A stretch of DNA of 64,000 nt. Origin: an uncultured Roseicyclus sp. (GTDB lineage Bacteria; Pseudomonadota; Alphaproteobacteria; Rhodobacterales; Rhodobacteraceae). Positions 52,057-60,822 of the stretch are shown here, one piece after another; within the stretch, counting starts at the first letter, position 1, and each line of letters opens with the position of its first letter. The position numbers and the translations under genes were made by a program. Below the pieces are notes generated by a model that was not told the origin of the DNA, did not search any database, and saw only the letters and a list, made by a program, of their open reading frames with translations. Location of the stretch: assembly GCA_947491935.1 (NCBI GenBank), contig CANLLF010000002.1:1-64000 (forward strand), written 5' to 3'.

Positions 52057-53122
52057 CGGGTTCCAGGTAATCTTCGATCTGCGCCAGAGTAACAGCATAC
52101 ATATCGCTTTGCCTCTCATAGGCCCTGACCCAATCCGCAGTACGCTCAAGCGCCGAATTGATTGACCATTTAGGTTTCCATGGCAGGTCACGCTTTGCCT
52201 TGCTGTTGTCCAAACTCAAAAGCGTGGCTTCGTGATGCTCCCCTTGACCCAGGCGGATTTCGCTATTGGAGGCAAGCGCGGACAGAAGTGTTTCGGCCAC
52301 CCAACCCACTGGCTTGACGTCATCGGGGTCAGGGCCGAAATTCCAGCCCGATGCAACGTCGCGGCCCCGGGTCGCCAACGCCTGGGCTAGGCGGAGATAG
52401 CCTGTGATCGGTTCGATGACATGTTGCCAAGGGCGCAAGGCATTGGGGTTACGCAACGTGATATCGCGCTCGTCGAGATGGGCCTGAATTATGTCAGGGA
52501 CCAAACGGTTATCCGACCAGTCGCCGCCGCCAACCACGTTGCCTGCGCGGGCACTGGCCAAGCATATGCCACCCTCATGGAAGAATGAACGCTGGTACGC
52601 AGAAGTCACCAGCTCTGAGCAGCCCTTTGAATTCGAATATGGATCATGACCGCCCATCGGATCGGTTTCGATATAGGCATGATCGACCTCGCGGTTCTCG
52701 TAGCACTTGTCGCTGGTGACATTGACCACAGCGACGGCATTGTCGAACCTACGGACTGCTTCGAGCAGATGCACCGTGCCCATCACATTGGTTTGGTAGG
52801 TGTCAAGCGGGTCCTCATAGGAAGCAAGGACCAGGGGTTGCGCTGCCATGTGGATCACCACATCGGGTTGCGCCTGAGCCACGGCCCTGGTCACGGCGCC
52901 GGGGTCACGGATATCCGACAGAATATGTCGATCGATGAGGGCTGTGCCGTCGATCAGGTCAAACAGGGAGGGAGTGGTGATCGGCGCTTGAGCGAAGCCC
53001 GTGACCCGTGCCCCGAGCAGGCTCAGCAGCACACACATCCACGACCCCTTGAACCCAGTGTGACCGGTGACAAAGACGGATCGCCCGCGCCAGAACTCCG
53101 GATCTAGGTCCATACTTTCCAT
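52049..53122 (-). CDS. rfbG: CDP-glucose 4,6-dehydratase
   Basis: The 357-aa extended SDR converts CDP-glucose to CDP-4-keto-6-deoxyglucose. It has VTGHTGFKGSW near the N-terminus, the typical RfbG form of the cofactor motif. NVTSDKCYEN and DPYSNSKGCSEL (YxxxK) are the catalytic motifs, and VVGGGDWSDNRLVPDI and RPWQHVIEPITGYL are family marks. Starts at 53122 and 53113 are both possible; either overlaps the end of rfbF. Confidence 0.93.
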   Translation of the reverse strand: MESMDLDPEFWRGRSVFVTGHTGFKGSWMCVLLSLLGARVTGFAQAPITTPSLFDLIDGTALIDRHILSDIRDPGAVTRAVAQAQPDVVIHMAAQPLVLASYEDPLDTYQTNVMGTVHLLEAVRRFDNAVAVVNVTSDKCYENREVDHAYIETDPMGGHDPYSNSKGCSELVTSAYQRSFFHEGGICLASARAGNVVGGGDWSDNRLVPDIIQAHLDERDITLRNPNALRPWQHVIEPITGYLRLAQALATRGRDVASGWNFGPDPDDVKPVGWVAETLLSALASNSEIRLGQGEHHEATLLSLDNSKAKRDLPWKPKWSINSALERTADWVRAYERQSDMYAVTLAQIEDYLEPDG

Positions 53123-53880
53123 GGTGCCGTGTCGCTTGCCCAGAGTTGTTCGAGATTGGTCCTGTCGCGCAACGTGTCCATCGGTTGCCAAAAGCCGTCG
53201 TGGAAGAATGCCTGCAATTGGCCTTCGCGCGCCAGACTTTCCAGAGGCTCTGCCTCCCAGGTGGTGGCATCACCAGCAATCCGGTCGATAACCTCCGGGC
53301 TTAGTACAAAATAGCCGCCATTGATCCAGCCCCCGTCCCCTTCAGGCTTTTCTTGGAACCCGTTGACAAGCTCGCCGTTTAGCCGCAGGGCGCCGTAGCG
53401 GCCTGGGGGCTGCACGGCGCAAACCGTAGATAACTTGCCATGCGCTTTATGGAAGGCGATTTCGGCAGTGATATCGACATCGGCAAGGCCGTCACCATAG
53501 GTAAAGCAAAAGGCTTCTTCCTTCTCAACGTGGGGCAACACACGCTTCAGGCGCCCTCCTGTCATGCTGGCCTCACCGGTATCGACCAGCGTCACAGTCC
53601 AGGCTTCAGCTCTACGGCAGTGCACATGCATTTGGTTGGCTGCCAGATCGAATGTCACATCGGATTGGTGCAGGAAGTAGTTGGCAAAATATTCTTTGAT
53701 GATATAGCCCTTGTAGCCACAGCAGATAATGAAATCTGTCACGCCGTGGCTCTCATACGTCTTCAGAATATGCCAAAGGATTGGCTTGCCGCCGATTTCG
53801 ACCATAGGCTTTGGTTTTATTGTGGTTTCCTCGCTCAGCCGGGTGCCGAGCCCGCCCGCCAATATGACCGCTTTCATCAT
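53104..53880 (-). CDS. rfbF: Glucose-1-phosphate cytidylyltransferase
   Basis: The 258-aa enzyme makes CDP-glucose from CTP and glucose 1-phosphate. The nucleotide loop is LAGGLGTRLSEET (7-19), with KPKPMVEIGGKPI after it; FTYGDGLADVD is the metal-binding motif and GGYFVLSPEVID the substrate region. Length and motifs match RfbF/AscA. It opens the leftward operon rfbF-rfbG-rfbC-methyltransferase-(frameshifted gene)-GT2. An SDR gene lies 85 bp upstream on the same strand. Confidence 0.94.
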   Translation of the reverse strand: MMKAVILAGGLGTRLSEETTIKPKPMVEIGGKPILWHILKTYESHGVTDFIICCGYKGYIIKEYFANYFLHQSDVTFDLAANQMHVHCRRAEAWTVTLVDTGEASMTGGRLKRVLPHVEKEEAFCFTYGDGLADVDITAEIAFHKAHGKLSTVCAVQPPGRYGALRLNGELVNGFQEKPEGDGGWINGGYFVLSPEVIDRIAGDATTWEAEPLESLAREGQLQAFFHDGFWQPMDTLRDRTNLEQLWASDTAPWKVWT

Positions 53881-53965
53881 CCATCCCTTCGCCGGGTGCC
53901 CAGTGTGCTAACGCATCTCATTGCTACACGCCACTCACTTGTTGCGCCTCACCGCAAGGGGAAAT

Positions 53966-54847
53966 CTAATGCCCATCTGCGCGAAGCTCGGCCAGAAAAG
54001 AACGCGCTGCACTGTCCATGTTCCAGTCGCTTGGCCAGAACGGAGTGATGGCGCGATTATCTCCGGCAAGATATCTGGGACCATGGGCGGGTTGATAACG
54101 ATCCCAGGTGACCCGAGCCCCTGTATGAGCTATCCGAGCTAGGTGATCCAAAAATTCTCCCAAATGCTCGGGTTGCCCCGAAGTAAGGTTGTAGATGCCG
54201 GTGGCACGGGCCTGCAACAAAGCCACAATTGCTCGTGCGGCCACCGATGTTGGGTAAATGTCGCGCCAGACATCCCCGGCCTTCAAATGGAAATTCTCGC
54301 CGCGCAACGCCGCGCGACCCACTAGGGAGGTGACGCGATTTTCGTTCTCGGCCGCGTTGAACGGAAAAAACAGTCGCGCCGATGCAATGCCGGGGATCTT
54401 GGTGCGGGCGATCCAATCGCTGACGCGGCGCTTTTGAACGCCGTATTCAGTCGCGGGTGCCTCTGTGGCCGCCTCGCTAAGCAAGCGCGCACCCCATGCG
54501 TATTCCGCACATGTCCCTGCAAATACCGCAGCGATTCTTTGCGCTGCGCAATGCGCCAACACCTTTAGCGATGTGTCTGCCCAGGCTTTGTTTTCCACCG
54601 CGTTCCAGTAATAGCCATGCTTGGTCTCCCATGCAGCTAGAAAGATCCCGATGGGTTGAATGGCTCGGATTGCCGCCAGAACGGCATCTGCCTCCAGGGC
54701 GTTAATGGCATGGCCCGTATCGCATCCGAGGCGTTGCCCGCTGCGACTTATGCCATGCACCTGCGCGCTCGGATCTAACTGCTTTAAGGCCGTGTACAGG
54801 GACTGCCCAAGGGCCCCGCTTGCGCCAAGTATCAGAAATGTCGCCAT
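53966..54847 (-). CDS. SDR family reductase/epimerase in CDP-sugar cluster
   Basis: The 293-aa extended SDR begins FLILGASGALGQSL (3-16). The catalytic site is AGTCAEYAWG followed by YGVQKRRVSDW (YxxxK). It resembles CDP-abequose synthase and other CDP-4-keto-6-deoxyhexose reductases. Located just upstream of rfbFG, it is the natural candidate for the final 4-ketoreductase of the CDP-sugar, after epimerisation and C-methylation. The product name cannot be fixed from sequence. Confidence 0.75.
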   Translation of the reverse strand: MATFLILGASGALGQSLYTALKQLDPSAQVHGISRSGQRLGCDTGHAINALEADAVLAAIRAIQPIGIFLAAWETKHGYYWNAVENKAWADTSLKVLAHCAAQRIAAVFAGTCAEYAWGARLLSEAATEAPATEYGVQKRRVSDWIARTKIPGIASARLFFPFNAAENENRVTSLVGRAALRGENFHLKAGDVWRDIYPTSVAARAIVALLQARATGIYNLTSGQPEHLGEFLDHLARIAHTGARVTWDRYQPAHGPRYLAGDNRAITPFWPSDWNMDSAARSFLAELRADGH

Positions 54848-54907
54848 TGTGCACTCCGGTGCGCCCTATTCCCATGTCCGTAGCTGCGACACTGGCAATA
54901 GAAACGC

Positions 54908-55228
54908 AATGACCCGATCGGTTTCGAACGTCGCGACATTTACCTTGTCTGGCAAGGCGCTGGTCTGGCGGCGTTTCAGCGGTTCTTGGGCAGCTACACC
55001 GCTTCGAGGCCGGGGGGGGGGCCGCATGACCTGTTCCTGGTGATCAAGGGGTTCGAGTATCGGTTGCCTGATGTCTACTTGCCGTTTCCGAAGAGCTTAG
55101 CCTACAGCACCATCACTGTCCCTGTTCAGGGCAAAGATATTGCCGCTTGCAGGTTCATTCTCGACCGGATCGCGGCCGACTACGTGGATATCGCATTGTT
55201 CAACTCCAGCAGCGCGCTCCCGGCTTAG
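54908..55228 (+). pseudogene. Truncated polysaccharide-locus protein with G10 tract
   Basis: The plus frame NDPIGFERRDIYLVWQGAG continues as LAAFQRFLGSYTASRP, a glycine run and HDLFLVIKGFE, ending ILDRIAADYVDIALFNSSSAL at a TAG (55226). This looks like the N-terminal part of a glycosyltransferase-like protein of Rhodobacterales, with an in-frame TAG just before it and no ATG. A run of ten G (55012-55021) lies within it. It is a fragment left from a lost gene. Confidence 0.5.
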
Positions 55229-55510
55229 AATTCGCTATGCCATTTCCAGATTGCGCGGGGACCGGACCTCGATCGGATCGTGGGGGCGACCGACGCGCTC
55301 GGCCCACGCCCCAGGAAGGCATCCCTAAGTCGGGCCATCCTTGGGGTTATCGCGACGCAGAGACGGTTCGCCAAGTGCCGCCGCGAGACTAGCGTTCCCG
55401 GGGGTGGCGGGACGATTGCTGGATCCGCTATGTGGCTTTAGTCAGTTGCACCGAAGAGCGGGCAAGACTTAATGCAATCCCGTGGCTCACAAAGCTCAGG
55501 GAGCAGGCCT

Positions 55511-56233
55511 TTGGATATTACGTTTGTTTGCGGACGGCGACCGGATTTGCTTGGGAAGACCTTGGCCTCACTGACTCGTCAGATTACGGCGCATTTTTCG
55601 GTTGGAACTGTGCATGCCAATATCGACCCTTTCTGTGGCAGCCCGGCAGATGGGGATAAATGCGAGGCTCTCTTGCGAGACACTTTCCCAAAGGTGCAGG
55701 TCCGCCGCCCCGGTGAGGCGTCGTTTGGAGCAGCTGTCAAATGGCTTTGGCAACAGCCCGCCACCGATCTTTTCCTGCACATGGAAGACGATTGGGAGAT
55801 ACTACATCCCATCGCTCCCGATGATGTGTTGCCGCGGTTTGTCGGGGCGGTTACGCAAGTGCAGCTGGCGTCGCGGGACAGGCTCTACCTTCCCAAGACT
55901 TATTCATTTAAAGCCAGTTGGCGCAAAACCTTTGGGCTAAAATTGTTCAAGAAAGTTCATCTTGATGAGCCCTTGTTCGCAACCTCGCCGTCTTTTCTTG
56001 TGTCAAACTTTGCCAGAGTTTGCGCAGAAATGATGGATCCTGGGAAAGACCCCGAGAAACAGCTTTTTGCCCCAGGCACACCGCTTAGGGAATTCACGCG
56101 CGACTATCGAAATCACCCACTCCAGGCACCAGGGCGCCAAGCCGTCGTCAGAGACCTCGGGCGAGACTGGCTATCTGATCGACGCATACGCAAACGCATA
56201 CAGAACGGTATCTCTATTTGGGAGAAATTATGA
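55511..56233 (+). CDS. GT-A-like glycosyltransferase
   Basis: The 240-aa protein begins MDITFVCGRRPDLLGKTLASL, the first strand and helix of a GT-A fold. The likely DxD motif is FLHMEDDWEIL (about 97-107), and the C-terminal part SFLVSNFARVCAEMMD with a charged tail is typical of small glycosyltransferases. TTG at 55511, behind AGGGAG, is the better start; an ATG 13 codons upstream has no ribosome site. A broken paralogue lies at 28437-28702. Acceptor and donor are unknown. Confidence 0.7.
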   Translation: MDITFVCGRRPDLLGKTLASLTRQITAHFSVGTVHANIDPFCGSPADGDKCEALLRDTFPKVQVRRPGEASFGAAVKWLWQQPATDLFLHMEDDWEILHPIAPDDVLPRFVGAVTQVQLASRDRLYLPKTYSFKASWRKTFGLKLFKKVHLDEPLFATSPSFLVSNFARVCAEMMDPGKDPEKQLFAPGTPLREFTRDYRNHPLQAPGRQAVVRDLGRDWLSDRRIRKRIQNGISIWEKL

Positions 56234-56799
56234 GGGTATCCGCGAGCTTTGTACGAAGAGCTCTTCAGTTTTGTACGGCATTTCTTATCGCCCAGGTTTT
56301 AGGTCAGCAATAATGCCTTAATTGCGGAGGCCGTCGCCTCGAAAAAAACCGCCTCGGGTCAAACGGGCTAGTTCCGGAGACAGGGACCCCCCTTACCCAC
56401 GAGGTTTCTGATGGGCCTAGTAGGGTCCGTATCGTCAATCGCGTCGGCAAAGCTTCATTCAGTGCACATGACGTAAAAATCGGCACAAAAATTTGCAGCC
56501 ACAGCGAAATCTGACACACGAATGTGTTGCGTTCCGCAAGTTAGATTTCAGTGCCTTTGCCACCTGCGAACGACTGATTTGGCGGCCTGCGCTGCAGAAT
56601 CTAAAACCGTGGAGCAGCGTCCACTTTGGGACGATTGTGCCGAACGCCTTTCACCAATCTATCCGAAAAACCGATGCCAGCAGCCACTAATCTCATCGGT
56701 ACACTGGGGCGACCCTAAGCACCAATATCGACCAGTGACACTCGATTTATACTCACTTATCCAGGCGTGCGCTGAGCGCCTGAACCAAAAAGGGCTCCA
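56234..56799. other. 566-bp gap
   Basis: No gene is recognised. A+T content is moderately raised. The left end follows the glycosyltransferase gene with no clear terminator; the right end meets a decayed SDR. Confidence 0.35.
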
Positions 56800-57000
56800 T
56801 CATTGGGGATAACTGATCCCGCCATCCACGCCGAGGACTTGGCCCGTGATCCATGCGGCCTCGGGCGAGGTCAGGAAGGCTGCAGCTGCGGCGATGGCCT
56901 CTGGCGTGCCCAACCGGGGGGTGTGAATGCGCTCCACCAGTCGCGCTAGCACTTCTCGGCGAAAGCCCAATGTGTCAGGGTTTGATGGTAGCGGAGGGGC
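56800..57000 (-). pseudogene. C-terminal remnant of an SDR dehydrogenase
   Basis: On the minus strand the frame reads FRREVLARLVERIHTPRLG, TPEAIAAAAAFLTSPEA and WITGQVLGVDGGISYPQ and then stops at 56800. This is the classic end of a short-chain dehydrogenase (GxPxEIA....L.S..A..ITG..L.VDGG). Upstream of about 57000 the match ends and no Tyr-Lys or cofactor site is found. It is a fragment, perhaps left from the loss of genes at the edge of the liv cluster. Confidence 0.65.
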
Positions 57001-57324
57001 GCTATCGCCAATCGCCCCGACGGTGTCGTGACGTTTTCTGGATCGCTCTTTAACCTCGTCTAGGTCCTTTTCGTAGCAACGCAGGTATCATTACAGCGTT
57101 GAGCTTGGGTTGGGCGTCCGGGACGGCCTCAGAGCTCTTGGTTCATCCGATACAGAGACTGTGAAATGTATTGTTACGGAGTCGGGCCCTCTTGAACCAT
57201 GCGCGGCTTGTCACCAAACTTGGCTGTATTGGCGTCCACCCACCAGGGTTGCGGTCTTAGGCGTGTTGGAAAAGCCGGACCGTCGTTTAGCGAATTGGCC
57301 ACCTAGAGTGAAACGAGTCGGGGT
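57001..57324. other. 324-bp gap
   Basis: Nothing protein-like is seen. The stretch ends at a hairpin after the ABC transporter operon. Confidence 0.35.
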
Positions 57325-57354
57325 ACCGGCGCCTATTCGATCAAAGGCGCCGGT
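57325..57354 (-). terminator. Hairpin after livK
   Basis: ACCGGCGCCT (57325-57334) and AGGCGCCGGT (57345-57354) form a perfect 10-bp GC-rich stem with a 10-nt loop, 11 bp past the livK stop. It is placed like an operon terminator, though no T-run follows on the minus strand. Confidence 0.6.
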
Positions 57355-57365
57355 CTCCACAGTGC

Positions 57366-58475
57366 TTAGGGCAAGACGCGACCGCCGTCGCGGATCTGCA
57401 TGACGATGCCGCCCATCTGCGGGATGCGGTTTTCATCGAACGTCAGCGTGCCTTGGCCCATTACGACCGGAAAATCGCGGGTGGCAGCCATCGCCTCGCG
57501 CAGGCTCTCACGGGTCACGTCCTCACCGGCATTGCGGATCGCGTTGGCGACGGTTTGCATCATCGTGTAGCCGGTGGCCGCCCAGATATCTGGATCGATG
57601 TCGTAGGCATCCACATAGGCCGCCGAAAACGCTGCCGCGCTCTCGGATGCATCTGCCACGAAGCTGGCCGGGAAGAACGTGCCTTCAATGGCGCTGCCGC
57701 CCGCGTCGATGTAGTTCTGCGAGCCTGCGCCGGAATCGCTGGCAAGGATCGTTTCGGGATCGAGGCCCGCTTGCCGCGCTTGTATGATGATGTTCGCCGC
57801 CTGCTCTGGCGGGGCGGTGACAAACAGGCAATCGGCGCCCGAGTTCACGATCAGCGTCGATAAGGCGGTGAAATCAGTGTCAGCCGCAAGTACAGTCTCA
57901 TCGCCTGCGATGGTCACGCCGCCATCCTCAAGGATGCCTCGGAATACGTCGCGTTGCAGGATGTAGCCTTCGTTGTCGCGGATGGACACGAGGAAGCAAT
58001 CCTCGGGCGACAGGCCCACGACATGCTCGGCCACGGGGGCCATGTAGGCGTCCGCCGTCTCTGTGGATTTGAACACCCACTCACCCGCGTCGAGCACAGC
58101 AGGCGAAGTAGCAGTAGTGAACATCGGGATTTCCAGATCAACCGCGACGGGTCCAGTCGCCATTGCCTCCGAGCTGGCGATGGGGCCAATGATAATGTCG
58201 GCCTCTTCCGACAACGCCATGCGGGTGATCAGCGCGATGGCCTCCTGCCGCTCGGACCGGTTGTCCTCATAAAGGATCTCGATGTTATGGCCGCCCCAGC
58301 CGTCACTGCCCGTCAACTCGTCAGCCGCCAAACGCATGCCATTGACCAGCGGTTGGCCAACAAAGGCATAGGTTGAGGTGGTCGAGACCACGACGCCAAT
58401 GATGACGTCGTCGGCCATCGCAGGCGTCGCCAAAGCAAGCGCGGACGCAGTCGCCAAGAGTTTCATATGTTTCAT
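57366..58475 (-). CDS. Branched-chain amino acid-type substrate-binding protein
   Basis: The 369-aa periplasmic protein has a signal peptide ending ATPAMAD (about residue 21). The mature part is a type I periplasmic-binding protein of the Leu/Ile/Val class: VIIGVVVSTTSTYAFVGQP, IGPIASSEAMATGPVA, and GYILQRDVFRGILEDGG. The substrate may be an amino acid, amide or aromatic acid; these cannot be told apart here. GGAGG precedes the ATG at 58475. Unusually for such operons it comes last, after livF, with a 22-bp gap. Confidence 0.9.
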   Translation of the reverse strand: MKHMKLLATASALALATPAMADDVIIGVVVSTTSTYAFVGQPLVNGMRLAADELTGSDGWGGHNIEILYEDNRSERQEAIALITRMALSEEADIIIGPIASSEAMATGPVAVDLEIPMFTTATSPAVLDAGEWVFKSTETADAYMAPVAEHVVGLSPEDCFLVSIRDNEGYILQRDVFRGILEDGGVTIAGDETVLAADTDFTALSTLIVNSGADCLFVTAPPEQAANIIIQARQAGLDPETILASDSGAGSQNYIDAGGSAIEGTFFPASFVADASESAAAFSAAYVDAYDIDPDIWAATGYTMMQTVANAIRNAGEDVTRESLREAMAATRDFPVVMGQGTLTFDENRIPQMGGIVMQIRDGGRVLP

Positions 58476-58497
58476 GGTAGTCCTCCCTAAATGTCGT

Positions 58498-59202
58498 TTA
58501 TGCGTGCCCGAGGTAGAGTGCCGTCACCTCTGGATCATCGGCCAGTTCTGCGCTGACACCGGATTTCACGATGTGCCCCTGTTCGATCACATAAGCGCGG
58601 TCCGAGGCTTGGAGCGCGAGGTGAGCGTTCTGCTCAATCAACAGGATCGTCAGGCCGCGTTCTTGCAGCGACGCCAAAGCCTCAAACACCTGTGCGATGA
58701 TAACGGGGGCAAGGCCAAGGCTCGGCTCATCCAGCAGCAGCAATCGTGGCCCGCCCATCAGGGCGCGACCGATCACCAGCATTTGCTGCTGGCCACCAGA
58801 TAGCGACCCAGCGCGCTGATCGCGGCGTTCATCCAGGATTGGGAACACCTCATAGACGGCGTCCAGATCAAACGTGGGCGCGCGGCCATGCAGGGCGGTT
58901 TCGCCTACCAGAAGGTTTTCCAGCACGGTCATTTCCGAAAAAACCTTGCGGCCTTCGGGCACCTGTAAGACACCTGCCTTGGTCACGTCCCAAGGGCGTG
59001 CGCCGGTCAGGTCTGCGCCTTCAACTGTCACGGTTCCAGACTCGGGCTGGACGATGCCGGAGATAGCGTTCAGAAGGCTGGATTTGCCCGCTCCATTGGG
59101 ACCGATCAAAGCCACGGTTTCACCCTTGGCCACGTCGAGCGGCACTCCGCGCAGGGCTTGGATGCCCGAATAGGCGACTTTCAGATCGCGAAGTTCAAGC
59201 AT
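58498..59202 (-). CDS. livF: Branched-chain-type ABC transporter ATPase LivF
   Basis: The 234-aa ATPase shows Walker A GPNGAGKSS (about 34-42), signature LSGGQQQMLVIGRAL, Walker B LLLLDEPSLGL and the switch His-equivalent region LIEQNAHLAL. The short form and VPEGRKVFSEMTVLENL identify the LivF type. It pairs with LivG on the two permeases. Its start overlaps the livG stop by eight bases. Confidence 0.92.
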   Translation of the reverse strand: MLELRDLKVAYSGIQALRGVPLDVAKGETVALIGPNGAGKSSLLNAISGIVQPESGTVTVEGADLTGARPWDVTKAGVLQVPEGRKVFSEMTVLENLLVGETALHGRAPTFDLDAVYEVFPILDERRDQRAGSLSGGQQQMLVIGRALMGGPRLLLLDEPSLGLAPVIIAQVFEALASLQERGLTILLIEQNAHLALQASDRAYVIEQGHIVKSGVSAELADDPEVTALYLGHA

Positions 59203-59959
59203 CCTGGCCTCCCAGATAGGCGCTGATCACGGCAGGATCGCTCAACACATGGTCTGGCGTGCCTTCTGAGATCAGTTTGCCGCCGTCCAGCACATAGACG
59301 TAGGAGCACAACTTGGCGACGAAACGCACGTTATGCTCGATCAGAAGCACGCCCTTGCCGTCCTGCGCGAAGCCCTCGAAGATGTCGGCCAGCGCATCGC
59401 TCTCAACGTCGTTCATGCCCGCGATGGGCTCGTCGAGCAGGACGAAATTGGGGTTGGTGGCGACAGCGCGCGCCATCTCCACCTTGCGCTGGTGTCCGTA
59501 TGACAGACCCCCAGCGGGGTAATCAGAAAATTCGGTCAGGTCGAAGGCGGCCAATAGCTCCATCGTGCGGGCCTTCAGCGCCTTTGTCTCTCGCGCCGAT
59601 GCGGGAAGGCCGAGAAGCGAGGCCAAGGTGGACGACGTCTCATGCCGATGGAACCCGATCATGACGTTATCCAGCACGCTGGCCTCGCCCAAAAGGCGAA
59701 TGTTCTGAAACGTCCGCGCAAGGCCGGCGCGGCAAATCTCGTGTGCGGGCGCGTGCGTGATATCGGTGTCACCCACATGGATCGTCCCGCCGGAGACGGG
59801 AAGCATCCCGGTGATCATGTTCACGATGGTCGTCTTGCCCGCACCGTTGGGCCCGATCAGGCCAATGATCTTGCCCGTAGGCACCTCGATATTCACGTCC
59901 TCGGACGCGACCACGCCGCCGAAACGTTTGGACAGGTTGGTGAGCTTGAGGGATGTCAT
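59195..59959 (-). CDS. livG: Branched-chain-type ABC transporter ATPase LivG
   Basis: The 254-aa ATPase has Walker A GPNGAGKTT (about 36-44), LARTFQNIRLLGEASVLDNV (the LivG Q-loop pattern), signature LSYGHQRKVEMARAV and Walker B FVLLDEPIAGMN. The signature LSYGHQR in place of LSGGQ is normal for LivG. It overlaps livM by four bases. Confidence 0.92.
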   Translation of the reverse strand: MTSLKLTNLSKRFGGVVASEDVNIEVPTGKIIGLIGPNGAGKTTIVNMITGMLPVSGGTIHVGDTDITHAPAHEICRAGLARTFQNIRLLGEASVLDNVMIGFHRHETSSTLASLLGLPASARETKALKARTMELLAAFDLTEFSDYPAGGLSYGHQRKVEMARAVATNPNFVLLDEPIAGMNDVESDALADIFEGFAQDGKGVLLIEHNVRFVAKLCSYVYVLDGGKLISEGTPDHVLSDPAVISAYLGGQDA

Positions 59960-60822
59960 GCGCTGTCCCCCCGTTTGGCTGTCAACCGTCGCGCCTTGAT
60001 CGCGTCAATCGCGGTATCTGCGACACCCTTTGGCATGAAGTTAATCACCAAAATCAGCATGATCCCGTAGATCACCATGCGGTTTTCGGCCAAGGGGCGG
60101 GCAAGCTCTGGCAGGATGATCAGGAACGCGGCCCCCGCCAGTGGCCCAATAACCGAATTACGCCCGCCGAAGATCACATAGCTCAGCACCGTGATCAGCA
60201 GGTGGAAGCCGAACTGGCGCGGATCGATGGCGTAGGAGTGATAGGCCTCCAGACTGCCGAACAGCCCTGCCAACGCGCCGGAAATGGCAAACGCCAGCAT
60301 CTGGTGCTTCCGGATGGAGATGCCGAGCGACGCGGCCACGGCTTCATCCTGGCGGATGGTGTTGAAGGCGCGTCCAAGACGGCCCTTCTCAATGGCCCAG
60401 ATCATGTAGGTGGCCAGCGCCGCGAAGACGAACAGCGTGCCGGTGCCGACAGTTTTGGGTATGTTGTTGAGGCCCATCGCGCCGCCGGTGATGCTCTCGG
60501 AGTAGATGTTGAGCGATAGGCAAATCTGGATGAACGCCACTGTCGCAATCGCTTGATAGACACCGCGCAGGCGAGCCAGCGGGATCGACAGGACCATTGC
60601 CACCAGCATCCCCATGAGAGTGCCACAAAGCACGCCCAAGACGGGATGCGCCCCGAGATCCACGGCGAGAATACCGGCGGTGTAGGCTCCGATCCCCGCA
60701 AACGCAGCGGTGGCGAGCGAAAACACTCCCGCGCGCAGCACGATGAACTGACTCAATGCGAGGCCAACGTGCAGGCAATAGAGGTCGAACAGCGGGAGGT
60801 AGCCCGCAATGAAATTGCTCAT
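59956..60822 (-). CDS. livM: Branched-chain-type ABC transporter permease LivM
   Basis: The 288-aa inner-membrane permease has about eight hydrophobic segments. The family features FSLATAAFAGIGAYTAGI and GVYQAIATVAFIQI are present, along with GRAFNTIRQDEAVAASLG, the coupling loop. It starts ATG at 60822, overlapping the livH stop by four bases. It lacks the long N-terminal domain of E. coli LivM, as is usual in alphaproteobacteria. Confidence 0.9.
   Translation of the reverse strand: MSNFIAGYLPLFDLYCLHVGLALSQFIVLRAGVFSLATAAFAGIGAYTAGILAVDLGAHPVLGVLCGTLMGMLVAMVLSIPLARLRGVYQAIATVAFIQICLSLNIYSESITGGAMGLNNIPKTVGTGTLFVFAALATYMIWAIEKGRLGRAFNTIRQDEAVAASLGISIRKHQMLAFAISGALAGLFGSLEAYHSYAIDPRQFGFHLLITVLSYVIFGGRNSVIGPLAGAAFLIILPELARPLAENRMVIYGIMLILVINFMPKGVADTAIDAIKARRLTAKRGDSA

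Noticed and set aside
55012-55021. G10 tract as an active phase-variation switch
   Set aside because: The surrounding frame lacks a start and ends early, so no full protein could be switched; kept only as a low-interest finding.
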